Program-made: the position numbers and the translations under genes
Notes under the pieces: generated by a model
Told to the model about the DNA's origin: nothing
Database searches by the model: none
The model's input: only the letters and a program-made list of their open reading frames with translations
Shown here: positions 48,681 through 59,512 of the stretch, in pieces
Layout of the letters: each line of letters starts with the position of its first letter
Position numbering within the stretch: position 1 is the stretch's first letter
Source: Malus domestica
Lineage: Eukaryota; Streptophyta; Magnoliopsida; Rosales; Rosaceae
DNA: 64,000 nt
Direction: 5' to 3'
Assembly: GCF_042453785.1 (NCBI RefSeq)
Contig: NC_091673.1
Coordinates: forward strand, 4,657,501 to 4,721,500

Positions 48681-48904
48681 TGGTTCATGTAGGTGAGTAT
48701 TTAAAAAAATTAAGTTCTAAATAGTCTGGACTCAAGAACTTCGTACATCAAAATATATTGTATTTTGCATAAACACACTTATCATAAATGGGTTATTAAA
48801 AACGGGACTACATCCAGAATTCATGATTAGTGAATGATAGTTACATGAAAATTTAGACAAAGCTGATGCTGTGGTCTGAGCTAGCGAGTCATCTTTCTAC
48901 ATTT

Positions 48905-50771
48905 CTAAAAAGTTGGGAATTCAATTTGTGCACCGCACTTTCCATGGGGGAAGACAGGACACTCAATGAGGTCAGAACCAGAAGTGTCCACGCACAAGTA
49001 AACCTGATAAAGTTGGCTGTTACCAGATTCTTCCACATTGCACTCAATAAATGGAGTGAACCCAGTTGCATCTTTCACTGCCCCCTTGATGTTCTGTAGG
49101 GTGTATGAGTCCCCATTTGGCTTTATACCTGTAACATATAACATTATATATGTTTAATAAATGTGGATCGACGAACACAGCAAGGAATTAACATCAATAG
49201 TTACTGAAATTAGTGGGCTCAATATGAGGTGACTAGTGATTACAACATCTACCAACTAATAATCGTGTGTAATAACTGTTACGCATTGATAATTTGATCT
49301 GATTAGTTTCATAATTTATTTATTAATTACCTGCACTTTCGAGGGCTTGGAGGAGGTTTATTTTCTTTTTGAGGTTAAGAGCAGCTGCAAAGTAACCGTG
49401 TTGGTCAATGAACGACTCTGAGCAAGTGCCATGTTTCTCCCATTCATGTGTCCAGAACGTTATGCCATTGCCGCTTGGGCAAGCTAATGTTGGCCATTCT
49501 TTTTGCATGCTGCTTCTTAGATCTGAAATCTGTGACATCATTTTCCATGATAGAATTTAGTGGCATCTAAAGGTTGATAACGTTCGTTAATTATCAAGGG
49601 AAGAGGATCCTCTCTAAATCCACTTTGTGGGAATGCTAAGAATCCCCACATTCTAACCGTTCATCGTGCGGTCAGTTTTTGTCATATACTATTTGAGTTT
49701 AATTTTAAATAAAAAAGTCAGATAATTTCTGACCGCACGATACACGATGAATGACTAAGATGTGAAGATCCCTATTCCATTATCAAGAGCTATATATATT
49801 ATTATAATTATAAATTCTTAATTTGTCAACAACAGAAGATTAAAGTAGTAAGAAAAAAACAGAATAAAGGATAAAAAGGCCAAATCTTAATTTGTCAACA
49901 ACAGAAGATTAAAGCAGTATGAAAAAAAAAAAAAAACAGAACAAAGGATAAGAAGGCCAAAAGAGCCATTGCTAGCACGCAGGGGGTGTGAGATGTGACA
50001 TCAAACGTCACGCCACAAAACCAAGCTTGCAATTGCCAGGAGTCATTCGATACATACAATTATGTGTTTATATTTCTCATACATCACTCGTTACATGATG
50101 AGAGATATATACATAATTATACACAACTAGTGGGAGTACATGCTTTCTCCATGCTTGCTTGTGGAGAACTTGTTCTTTACACCAATCAGGCGTGTGACAA
50201 TTTTGTTACAATTTTGTCCAAGTTTAAAACTGTAAAACTCATTTTAACAAATTTTGAATAAATGATAGATGATTTTTATGCGAAAATGCCTAAATGTAGC
50301 AGATTTTGCATTAGATGGCCGGCCTTAAATGTAAAAAGAAATATAAGATCGATGTTCTTTTATGCCAAAGGACACTTTCAAGATTCAATTAAAATACCTC
50401 AGATTGATCAAAGGGGTTGTTAGGATCGCAGTTTGAGGGGTATGAACCGTCCTTGTTATTCGGCCAAAGCCCATGAATACCAAAATCAGCTGCAGGCTTC
50501 CCTGTTGTTGGATAGCAGCAACTTTTCTTTGTGTCACAATACGATCCCGGCCACTGCATTACTCAACAAAAAAACACAACCATAACAAGGTAATCATAAG
50601 AACTAACAGTCACATAGGTCAAGGGTTTGATTCCATCCGACGTAACATAAGATAAAACATCTCACTCACCTGCTGGACAAAGTAGAAGAAATCAAATTGT
50701 TCTGCAACACAAACAACTGAAAGACATCCTATCAGTAAAAGCTTGACAAAAGTTGAAGGGTTGGTCTTCAT
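48905..50771 (-). CDS. S-like RNase, RNase T2 family, intact (third copy)
   Basis: Second complete RNase of the cluster. Exons 50771-50670, 50553-50398, 49529-49331 and 49128-48905 give 226 residues with the same intron positions and phases as the copy at 41382. Signal peptide about residues 1-23, then [11 protein letters not shown]. Catalytic motifs [10 protein letters not shown] and [10 protein letters not shown] are intact; the end is GAQIEFPTF, very close to tomato RNase LE. It is more diverged from the other two than they are from each other, so it is the older branch. A TATAAATA box lies at 50890-50897 on the minus strand, about 120 bp before the start codon. By family the product is extracellular or vacuolar and not an S-locus RNase. 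Confidence 0.95.
49599..49778. mobile_element. Foldback MITE with 9-bp target duplication (MULE-like)
   Basis: Flanked by ATTATCAAG on both sides (49590-49598, 49779-49787). Arms with gaggatcc and the internal mirror gttcatcgtgcggtcag/ctgaccgcacgatacacgatgaa. Lies in intron 2 of the RNase gene at 48905-50771. A 9-bp duplication suggests a Mutator-type origin. Confidence 0.8.
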
Positions 50772-50889
50772 CCTTCTCACTCACACTCTCTCTCTCTAGA
50801 TTTCTCTCTCTTGGTTATGGCCTTTGACTCTTGAGACTGGTTAATTTGGAGAGTAATGATAGTGTATATGAAAGGGAGGTGACGAGCCT

Positions 50890-50897
50890 TATTTATA
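50890..50897 (-). promoter_or_regulatory. TATA box of the third RNase gene
   Basis: TATAAATA on the minus strand, placed so that transcription would begin about 30 bases downstream and leave a leader of roughly 90 bases. Confidence 0.65.
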
Positions 50898-51502
50898 GGC
50901 AGAAATATGGAAAGGTTGAGGGGCCGAATATCCAGCCTTATATGCTTTCATTACCAAATTTTATGAGTCCACAGGATTATTTATGTGTGTAACCGTTGCA
51001 TGATGATAGATATATGTCGGCTCACGTTTTCTTTATACAGAATTTTTCCTTTCATATTTGTGGGATTTTTTTCCTGTCACATTCACTATTTTTCTTAATT
51101 TTGTTTGTTTGTCCAACTAATCGAAATTAGCCATTAATTAATTTAAATCTCAACGCGGGATTCTTCTGTGATTTTGGCAGATTGTGTTAAGCTTTTTAGC
51201 TAAGGTTTGACACATGTGTAAACAATTTTTATCATTTTTTTCCATTTAATACGAGACAATATGGTGCATAATGTATGATATGAGAGATTTTTCAGTGTGC
51301 CAAAAATATAGAGCGGTACGTCATATGTCATTGTATAAGTGGAGGGAAGATTTTTTTTAAGCGTTCTTGCACTTGTATAATTATGATGTATGTATTTGTG
51401 TTCCATTGAAAAATCTCTCGTATGACACACACTTATTGGCCATATTTGTGACTTCCTGCGACCTTTGGAAGTTACCTCAATTAATAAATAAATGTTAGGA
51501 AT
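50898..51502. other. Upstream region of the third RNase gene
   Basis: AT-rich, no gene recognised. Confidence 0.4.
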
Positions 51503-51510
51503 ATTGTAAG

Positions 51511-51708
51511 GAGTGAGGATCTTGGGGATCCTCAAATCACATTCATTCATTGTACATCGTGCGATTAGATATCAATGTAAAAAAATTTATTTAAAATTGA
51601 ATATGAACAGTACCTGATGAAAACTGACCGCACGATGCACGATGAACGAATATGATTAGAGAATTTCCAAGATCCTCACAAAGAGGATTCGGCAAGAATC
51701 CTCTCTCC
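51511..51708. mobile_element. Foldback MITE, same family as 49599
   Basis: Flanked by ATTGTAAG on both sides (51503-51510, 51709-51716). Arms contain gaggatcttgg and its mirror ccaagatcctc; the core has aaactgaccgcacgatgcac mirrored by gtacatcgtgcgatta. Non-coding. Confidence 0.8.
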
Positions 51709-51716
51709 ATTGTAAG

Positions 51717-52931
51717 CATCTCTTTGTACTTGCACCAATTATTTGATGGATTCCAAGTTAGGTAGATAAAGTAATGCTTTCACACTTTATTTATATTGTA
51801 TCAAATAAAACAAATATAAATCATGTGGTTGTAACTTGTAACATGCATGTATGCATATATAAATGTGGTCACCAATAGCAATAATATCGGTGAAATAGCG
51901 TGCCGTGATTTCCATACGTGCTTAATGCTTTCATACTGAAAACTTGGCATATATTGATCAAGAGGATATTCTCTCCTCATTTTAGCAATTTTCATTTTGT
52001 ATATTGACATTAGCTGAATCTTTTTCTTACAAAATAGATTCACAAAATACTTTTACAACAGTCCAAAACATAACAACAAAGTTACGTTACCACAATTGGA
52101 TGAATCACAACTCATTGTCAAACTTATTACAAATATATAGTGTTATCGTCTCTACAAATCGAACATGATACTTACTCTAAGTGGAGCAAACTATCATGGT
52201 ACAAACAAGTTGATGACAATATTTGATCTTTAAACAACTAAGTACAATGATCCAAGGAGTTCCACTGTTCCACTATTTCTTGTCATAATTGTCCACATGT
52301 TAGGCAGCTCAGGTTTGAATTTTTGTCATTTGTGATGAGAAGATGTGAAAGCATTGCCCCTATATCAGAAAGTTAAAAAAAAATCTTCCAATAGCAAAAT
52401 AAGAAGTTCGAAAAACTTTCCCAAATTTTAATTTATTTTGCGATGAAACCTAAATTTCTTTCTTATTACCTTTAAATTATTAGAACTCAAATAGTGCCAA
52501 GAGTCGAGATAAATTGTCAAGAACTCATGTCTCTGTTCAAATTACAAATTATATGTCTACACCGTGAAGAACGTAATCATTACAATTTATGAATATATTT
52601 GTGCGTATTTGTGATTGTTTTATAGGATTTTTCGTTTAACATCTGAACCTGCCTCCTAAAATGATTGCCGACGTCCTTTTTCTTTCTTTCCAATGATAAT
52701 CTAGTGGACAAGAATTTTGACAGTGTGTGCTTTGTTAGTGTAGAGCAATTTAATTACATGCGTAATTACATTACGATGACAGCAAAATTTTACTATGAGA
52801 GAGTCCAATATCCAACAAGTGTACTAATATTATGGAAATTCTACTATGCTCCGGTATATGTAATACACCTGAAGTTTGGCCATCAAATCTTGGTCTAGAC
52901 GATACTAGAAAATCTCATAATATCAAAGTAG
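51717..52931. other. Spacer
   Basis: No gene recognised; AT-rich. Confidence 0.4.
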
Positions 52932-53073
52932 CTAGAAGGATGGGAACTCAATGTTGGACGAGCATCTCATCGGGCTGCATGGACATTCAATAAACCTCAT
53001 GAAGTTGGCTAGTCTGAGATGCATCTTTGTAACATGTTATACCAGGAGTGTACCCAATTTCTCGTGTTTCACT
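52932..53073 (-). pseudogene. Relic of a fourth S-like RNase (last exon only)
   Basis: Minus-strand codons read GYTPGITCYKDASQTSQLHEVY, matching [19 protein letters not shown] of the intact genes; after a gap of about ten codons in which the LCVDTSG part is lost, the other frame reads IECP and then CSSNIEFPSF followed by a stop at 52932, the family's normal C-terminus. No upstream exons are visible; the 5' side abuts a SINE-like sequence. It shows the cluster once reached up to the PPR gene. Confidence 0.75.
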
Positions 53074-53083
53074 ATAAAACTGA

Positions 53084-53160
53084 GCTTAGCCAAGTTGGTT
53101 AGAGCAGTGTGCTTCTAAGTTCGAATTCTCATGATTAATCTGTAAATACCTGAATTAGTA
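53084..53160 (+). mobile_element. tRNA-like SINE head
   Basis: agcttagccaagttggttag fits a Pol III A box (tRGYnnAnnnGG), and aagttcgaattctc about 33 bases on fits a B box. No full cloverleaf can be drawn, so it is not a working tRNA gene. Confidence 0.5.
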
Positions 53161-53381
53161 CAAATATTTTTATAACAGCATAGTTTATCTTACATTTACA
53201 ACAAATTAATCTGCATTCTTGTTGATGATGATTGACAAATATGTCAGCCTGCCGATGATCGTCGAAGTGGGTTTGGCGAAGAGCGTGAGGATCGCCTTCC
53301 ACCAACAAAATGAAGAGTTTTGTCGAGCCAATATATTCTCTATGCTATGATAAAAATGATCTCCAGTTCGATTAAGTTAAA

Positions 53382-55262
53382 CTACCAATAATCTCCACAA
53401 GAGCACTTTCCCTCTTTGAAATGATGGAACCGTTGGACATCTCGAAGAATTATATGCCTATTAAAGATCAACGATATATACTTAGCAGCAGAGTGGCAAT
53501 CCCCACATACCCTAAGGTTCTTCACGACGCGGATTGTTGCCCCGGGGGCTGTGTTTAAGAGCCCGTAAGCAATCGCCAACTTCTCACTATGGTATCTGAG
53601 AGAAACTTCTCTCTCTTTATCTTCCATGTTAGAATGAAACACTAGAGAAGTATCAGGAACATATCCAGCCAGCTTTAATTCTTCAACCAATTCGTCAACC
53701 GCCTGGTGCAGTACAGTAGAAACAGAACGCTCCCCGTCTCCAGAAAAGAATTCGTGCACTACATTGTTCACCTCAATGGAGCTGCATCCGGGAATCTTTA
53801 CAACTCCTCTGCTTCTCATCAACTTCCTTAAGTAATCCACATCCTCCCATCTCCCCGCTCTTGCACACAAGTTCGATATGATCACATAATCCCCACCATG
53901 AGAGTCATCTAACTCAAAAATCCGTTTAAGCACCCGCATCCCCATGTCTACATCACCGTGGCTGCCACAAGCAGATAACAACGTTCGCCAGAATATGGGT
54001 GTCGGCTTAATTGGTAACTCATCTATGAAGTTGTAAGCCTCCTCCAAGCGTCCAGACCGACCTAGCAAATCTATCATGCAACCATAATGCTTAATCCCTG
54101 GAGCAATCCCATATTTCTCACTCATGCTGTAGAAATAATTGCAACCCTCCTCAACAAATCCAGCATGACTACACGCGTACAAGAGACCCAAAAAGGTGAT
54201 ATCGTCAGGTCTAATTCGTGCTCTTTTCATTTCTTCAAACATAGATATGGCTTTGGAACAATGCCCGTGTGTCGCATATGCCATGATGATTGCAGACCAA
54301 GCCTGAGTATCTTTGTCGCTCATGTTTTCGAATACAGACACTGCATCCTCCAGGCTTCCACATTTTGCATACATGTCTATCAGTGCAGTGTTCACTTTAA
54401 CGTATCTATCAAACCTGTTTTTCTTAACATATTCATGTATCCACTTTCCCAAGTCTAATGCTCCTAACAAAGCACATGAAGAAAGAGCACAAAGCATGGT
54501 TACATCAGTCGGCTTAACATTGCTTGCCTGCATTTCTCGAAACAACGCCAACGCCTCATTTGGCCGGCTACTTCGAGCATAGCCCTTGATCATGGCATTG
54601 TGTATAACAACACAAGGGTCAGTTATCTTATCAAACACCCGGCGAGCGGCATCCAAATCATTGCACTCGGTGTACATATTTATGAGTGTAGGACACACAT
54701 AGATGTTAAGGTGGAGGCCAAACTTGATAGCAAAGCAATGCAATTGCTTCCCTTCTTCTAACGCTTTAGAGCCGGCGCACGCCTTGAGAAGCGACGGGAA
54801 TGTGTAGTCATCTGGGAAGAGACCTGCGCACAGAACGTGGGAAAAGAGTGAAATGGCTCGAAACGGTGTGCCAGAGCGCGCGTAGCCGCGAGCAACGGTG
54901 TTGAAGACGACGATGTCCGGGTGGGGAATTTGGTCGAACAGGTGGTGGGCGTAGTCCATGGAGGTACTTGTTGGGTTCGAGGTGCAGAAATTGATGAGCT
55001 TGGTGAGGACGGAGATGTCATATTGGAGATGGGTTTTGATGGAAAAGGCATGGATTTGCTTGATTTCTCTCAAAGTCGAGCACTTGGGGACGAGAGAGAG
55101 AGGGGTGTTTGTGTTGGTTTTTGGGTGAGAGAATGGGCTTATTTGGACAGCCGGCGCTGCCATATCACTATCTTGTGTGTTTGGAGCATACAGTATGCGG
55201 TGATGATTGAATTGCAATTTTGGAGGGAATGAGTGATTTGCAGATGGGTGGGCTTCGTACAA
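53382..55262 (-). CDS. OTP85: DYW-type PPR protein, OTP85-like chloroplast RNA editing factor
   Basis: Single-exon PLS-class pentatricopeptide repeat protein of 626 residues; the Met at residue 34 (MAAPAVQISPF, codon at 55163) begins a more typical transit peptide, so the product may be 593 residues. PPR repeats run from about 60 to 430 (e.g. YVCPTLINMYTECNDLDAAR; VKVNTALIDMYAKCGSLEDA). E/E+ motifs follow (GCSSIEVNNVVHEFFSGD), then the DYW deaminase domain with HSEKLA (catalytic HxE), CGDCH (zinc Cys) and the terminal CSCGDYW. Arabidopsis OTP85 (At2g02980) edits a site in the chloroplast ndhD transcript; the assignment rests on strong resemblance along the whole length (e.g. IFELDDSHGGDYVI) as I recall it. 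No lesion seen. A duplicated repeat segment begins 17 bp upstream of the first ATG. Confidence 0.9.
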   Translation of the reverse strand: MYEAHPSANHSFPPKLQFNHHRILYAPNTQDSDMAAPAVQISPFSHPKTNTNTPLSLVPKCSTLREIKQIHAFSIKTHLQYDISVLTKLINFCTSNPTSTSMDYAHHLFDQIPHPDIVVFNTVARGYARSGTPFRAISLFSHVLCAGLFPDDYTFPSLLKACAGSKALEEGKQLHCFAIKFGLHLNIYVCPTLINMYTECNDLDAARRVFDKITDPCVVIHNAMIKGYARSSRPNEALALFREMQASNVKPTDVTMLCALSSCALLGALDLGKWIHEYVKKNRFDRYVKVNTALIDMYAKCGSLEDAVSVFENMSDKDTQAWSAIIMAYATHGHCSKAISMFEEMKRARIRPDDITFLGLLYACSHAGFVEEGCNYFYSMSEKYGIAPGIKHYGCMIDLLGRSGRLEEAYNFIDELPIKPTPIFWRTLLSACGSHGDVDMGMRVLKRIFELDDSHGGDYVIISNLCARAGRWEDVDYLRKLMRSRGVVKIPGCSSIEVNNVVHEFFSGDGERSVSTVLHQAVDELVEELKLAGYVPDTSLVFHSNMEDKEREVSLRYHSEKLAIAYGLLNTAPGATIRVVKNLRVCGDCHSAAKYISLIFNRHIILRDVQRFHHFKEGKCSCGDYW

Positions 55263-55278
55263 CCATCAATTTTATTTG

Positions 55279-55520
55279 AAAAAAAAAACAGAGAGACTGC
55301 TATACGTATTTATAAAATTATACAAAGAACATAGTGATTTTATCGAGAAAAATAGTTATTTTTTTGGACGCTCATATGGTGGTAATCAAGCAATTGATGA
55401 ACTTGAGGACGGTTGAATTTCACAATAAAATTGAAGAGAAAGCCTTCATAATTTATACAAGAAAATAGGTGTTCAAAGAAAGTAAAAAATAAGTGTCCAG
55501 AGAAAAATAATCATATAAAG
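55279..55520. repeat. Duplicated segment, copy A (uninterrupted)
   Basis: Starts with an A run and cagagagactg and is about 97% identical by eye to 62384-62556 plus 63144-63215, in the same orientation 7.1 kb away. It preserves the empty site of the MITE at 62557. Confidence 0.9.
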
Positions 55521-57949
55521 CAAAAGAAAATTATTCTTTTGTCCGGGGAAACCTTTTGATGATGGAACTTGTTCCTTGTTTGTCTACCCAAAGCCCAAAT
55601 TCCGGTTCTAGTACTTCATGCAGCCCAAGCCCAAATATATATATTTTTATGGGATTTTAATTTACCACATTCCTGTCCTCTTCTTGTGCACTTCTGTTTT
55701 TTGTTTACGTTACTTGAATTTTTTATTTTTTATTTCAGTTTAGTGGCTAGAATAAAAGGAAAAATAATGAAAAAAGTTTAAAATTTTTAAGTTTTAACGA
55801 TAAGGACAAAATAAAGGGTAAAGTGAATAGTACCATGATTGATTTTTTAGTGTAAAAATGTTTTTCGTTAAAGTGAACAGTACCGGGAGCTTTTCGTTAA
55901 AATTCTCACATTCTGCAAATTCACTATGCACATTCAAACTAGGTACTAATATGATCCAAAAAGGTGGTGCATTTTGCCTTATTTTTGTGAATCTATGATC
56001 ATCACGCTCAAAAGTTTCTCAATCGTAGGTGTTAGGTTTTTGACTCTCCATTCTCTTTGCCTTTAGTCTTATGGGGTCCGACTTCAGGTGTCTCTCCTTA
56101 AGCCTTTCACATTAATTTGAGTGAATGTGATATTAATATATAAGAATCATGTAACTTGAATTTGATACGTATAACACTACTGCTATACTAGTGTAAGTTC
56201 AATATATTAGGATCACCTCAAATTTTCTAGTCCACTGTAAGAGGGTGACTCCTGTATAAGTTCAATATATTAGTCAACAATAGATAGTGCATGAGAGGCC
56301 ATGAATAATGCAAGAAAAAGGACTGAAAAAAGCATCAAATTATTAGGGAAGAAAGCAGTGTACGCACTTTGCAGGGATCCCAAATCCAGATTAAATATAT
56401 GCTCATCTTTTCTATGGATGTCCTGTTTTCTAGTGTTGAAGTGCTATATATTGGAAGCACATTCTTCTGCACTAAAAATAGTCAAAAGCCATTATTTACA
56501 ATGAAACTTGCTGCTTTATGTGTCCCAATGTCTCATGATGTATCCAGATTCAGTATGAAATACTTGACTGAACGTCATGAAATAATAATTCATCATCAAG
56601 ATTCAAAAGTGCTTCCATATTGATTAAAAACAAAAGACGAAAGGTGCTTTTGCATAATTGCAGACAATGAAAAATGAATCAGAATAGCCCGATATATAGC
56701 TGATAAACTACTCTCAACTTATTGCCGATTAATTTTAAGTTAGATGCTCGTATTCTATTATAATCTTTCAACTATTCAGTATCAAGTTAAGAATGTCATC
56801 TTTCATATCTTACGATTAATTGTTTTGAGATTTTTTATCCTTCACACTATCTTACAACATTAGATGCATTTTATAAATCTTCCTCTTTCAAATTCTTGCA
56901 GCTGGTACCCCCTCTTGAGGTCATTTTCTTTATCTTATCGTTATCTTTTGCCCCTTTAATAAAAGAAATAGCATATCCAAAGTTTGCTTTGGTGCAATTG
57001 AAATTAATCCTGACATGACCCTGACATTGATCAAGTCGCTTTTGGACAGATCCAAAGATTCCAAACTAATGATTCTGATTTACCAAAAAAAAAAAAAAAA
57101 ACTAATGATTCTGATCATTAGATGGTGCATGTGGGGCAAAAAATAATAAAATTTTTTATGAAGGTGACACGTAAACTTTTGGATGAAAATGACAAAATTA
57201 TCCTCGATACACATCGGGATTCCAATGCACATGCAACGAACAATAACGGCTCAATCAAGAAGGAGTCAAAGATGATCAAAAAATTATATTTATTCAAATC
57301 CATCTCATCACTCATCATCAAATTCTTATTCAAAAGGTAACTTCCAATTTTTCTATTTAATTTAGGATTAATTACCATGTTAATTGTAAAATATTATTTC
57401 ACATAATATCTTGCAATTATTCACTCAATTTCACCATATATGGCCATGCACTATTCTCCAAATAGGGCCGGTCACTTCCCTATAAATAGTCATATTCTCC
57501 CATTAAAAAACTAAGTCATTTGCTATTCACAAACTCTTAAACACATTATTTTACAGGTGCAATTTTGTTAAAGGAGAAGACGGCGAAAATTTACATCCAC
57601 AGTGCATGTTTCCTGATTCTTGTGAGTTTGTATGACTGTTATACTAGAAAATTTCTCAATTGTAGTATGTTACATGGGCGTTGGTTTTGGTTCTCCGTTT
57701 TCTTTGCTCTAAGGGATTCTGACTTTATATTCATCTTCTATATATAAAGCCAATCGAAAAGTGAATAGTGATTTTGGTGTCACCAAGCTTCAACAAAAGA
57801 TTTGGACAAAAATGCCCCCACGACAAAAAACTTCAAGGGCATCCCAAAATAATGCATCAAATAAGGCAAAGACATTTTTCGTCATTTTAACAGTATTTTT
57901 TTAATAATTAATTTTTTTGTGGTTTTTTCTTAATTAATACCTCACAATA
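55521..57949. other. Spacer
   Basis: No gene recognised. Includes a MITE-like stretch at 55783-55912 and an A run at 57085-57102. Open frames here are short and AT-biased. Confidence 0.4.
55783..55912. mobile_element. Short MITE
   Basis: Inverted ends AAGTTTTAACGATAAGG and the mirror of gaattttaacgaaaagctcc; inside, aaagtgaatagtacc and aaagtgaacagtacc form a direct repeat. Non-coding. Confidence 0.55.
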
Positions 57950-58257
57950 TACTAGGAATAATATGATTCAATTTCTCTATATTTAATCACATTCAAAACA
58001 TCTTAAGAGGCGTGTAATGCATGTTATAAAAAAGGTCTTTCGCTCGTGGATAATAATGTGATTATATTAGTTGTCAAATGATTTTTTTTAACAAACGATA
58101 TTATCTACACTAAGAGAGAAGGGGTTGAGCTTAGTCTCACAGTGAGCTAGCAATAATATGATTCAATCAGTTGTTTATTAAATATTATTTTCTCTATTTT
58201 TAAACACTATCAAAACATATTAAGAGACGTGTAATGCCAGTTATAAAAAGGTCTTTT

Positions 58258-58916
58258 TGTCACATCCCGGCCCAAGCCCCCACCACATCCCGGGCTCGAC
58301 TCCATCGTAGCACGATATTGTCCACTTTGGATCCTGACCACGCCCTCACGGTTTTGTTTCTGGGAACTCACACAAGAACTTCCTAATGGGTCACCCATCT
58401 TGTGATTGCTCTCGCTGCAATCTCGCTTAACTTCAGAGTTCCGATGGAATCGGAAGCCAGTGAATTCCCAAAAAACCTTATGCTAGGTAGAGATGAGAAT
58501 ATACATATAAGACTTACAAGATTCACTCCCCTGGACGATGTGGGATGTGACAATCCACCCCCTTGGGGCCCGACGTCCTCGTCGGCACACATCCGGCCAG
58601 GGATTGGCTCTGATACCAAATTGTCACATTTCGACCCAGGCCCCCACCACATCCCGGGCTCGACTCCACCGTAGCACGATATTGTCTGCTTTGGGCCCCG
58701 ACCACGCCCTCACGGTTTTGTTTCTGAAAACTCACACAAGAACTTCCCAGTGAATCACCTATCCTGGGATTGCTCTCGTTGCGATCTCGCTTAACTTCGA
58801 AGTTCCAATGGAACACGAAGCCAGTGAGCTCCCAAAAGACCTCGTGTTAGGTAGAGATGAGAATATACATATAAGACTTACAAGATCCACACCTCTGGGC
58901 GATGTGGGATGTGACA
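58258..58916 (-). mobile_element. Cassandra TRIM, complete but old
   Basis: 659 bp: two 295-bp LTRs (58258-58552, 58622-58916), starting TGTCACATCCCACATC on the minus strand, around a 69-bp interior. On the minus strand the interior begins with the tggtatcagagcca primer-binding site and ends with a ccaagggggtggat purine tract. Each LTR carries the 5S-rRNA-like block typical of Cassandra (aagttaagcgagat...cccaggat). Flanks are T-rich (ctttt/ttttt). About one base in eight differs between the LTRs, mostly transitions, so it is old. It encodes no protein, as is normal for the family. Confidence 0.93.
58733..58830 (-). other. 5S rRNA-like domain in the Cassandra 5' LTR
   Basis: Contains the minus-strand order gttccattggaac, cgaagttaagcgaga, cgagagcaatcccagga, the same order as the 5S internal Pol III promoter region. 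A diverged second copy is in the other LTR at about 58372-58467. Confidence 0.75.
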
Positions 58917-59080
58917 TTTTTGCACGTGGATAATAATGTGATTAAATTAGTTATCAAATGATTGTTTTTTTTTTACAAATAATATTATCTACACTAAGGG
59001 GGAGGGGGTGGATTTAGCCTCACAATGAGCTAGTAATAATGTGATTCAATCATTTGTTTATTAAATATTATTTTCTCTAT

Positions 59081-59512
59081 TCTTAATGTAAATTCTATAG
59101 AGACCGATTTTATTATGTGAATTTAGCTGTTTTAATTGGTTTATGAGAGATTTGTTCTAGCATGATATAAGATTATTCATTAAGAAGGTTACATAATTTG
59201 TAAGACTATATTGTAACGGACTTATACGACTCCTATTTATAAGAGAAAAACGAAAATAAATCCTAAACATAATGGATAAATAATCATAATCCTTGACCCA
59301 CAAAAAAACTAATAAAATAACAATAATAACAAGAACTAAATTTCCAACAAATTCATCGTCAAAAGTGCTTCCATACCGAACCAAAAAAAAAAAAAGCAAA
59401 ATCAAAAACTGATTTTGCATAATTGCAGAAATGGGAAATGAACCATGTGGTGAAATTCTACTTCTTGCAAAAAATTTATCAGAGTTACTAATTAAAACGC
59501 TCCATTACGATT
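59081..59512. other. Spacer, 3' side of the transporter gene
   Basis: Probably includes the 3' untranslated region of the AVT1-like gene. No other gene seen. Confidence 0.4.

Larger units (their letters stand above)
57950..59080. repeat. Tandem duplication (~235 bp) split by Cassandra
   Basis: Unit 1 (about 57955-58190) and unit 2 (about 58190-58257 continued at 58917-59080) share taagaggcgtgtaatgc, ttataaaaaggtcttt, cgtggataataatgtgatt and ttattaaatattattttctc in order. Unit 1 is the empty site (ggtctttcgctcgtgg). Each unit also carries a minus-strand SINE 3' part (58085-58165, 58963-59050). Confidence 0.85.

Noticed and set aside
31452-50771. Self-incompatibility S-locus
   Set aside because: The RNases are of the S-like type (RNase LE-like ends and motifs), are in tandem, and there are no F-box genes nearby.
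53084-53160. tRNA gene
   Set aside because: A and B boxes are present but no cloverleaf with paired acceptor and anticodon stems can be drawn; a SINE head fits better.
58210-58816. Several 60-97-residue frames on both strands
   Set aside because: All lie within the Cassandra element, which is non-coding by nature.
58257-58917. 5S rRNA genes
   Set aside because: The 5S-like blocks are diverged and sit within Cassandra LTRs with primer-binding site and purine tract.
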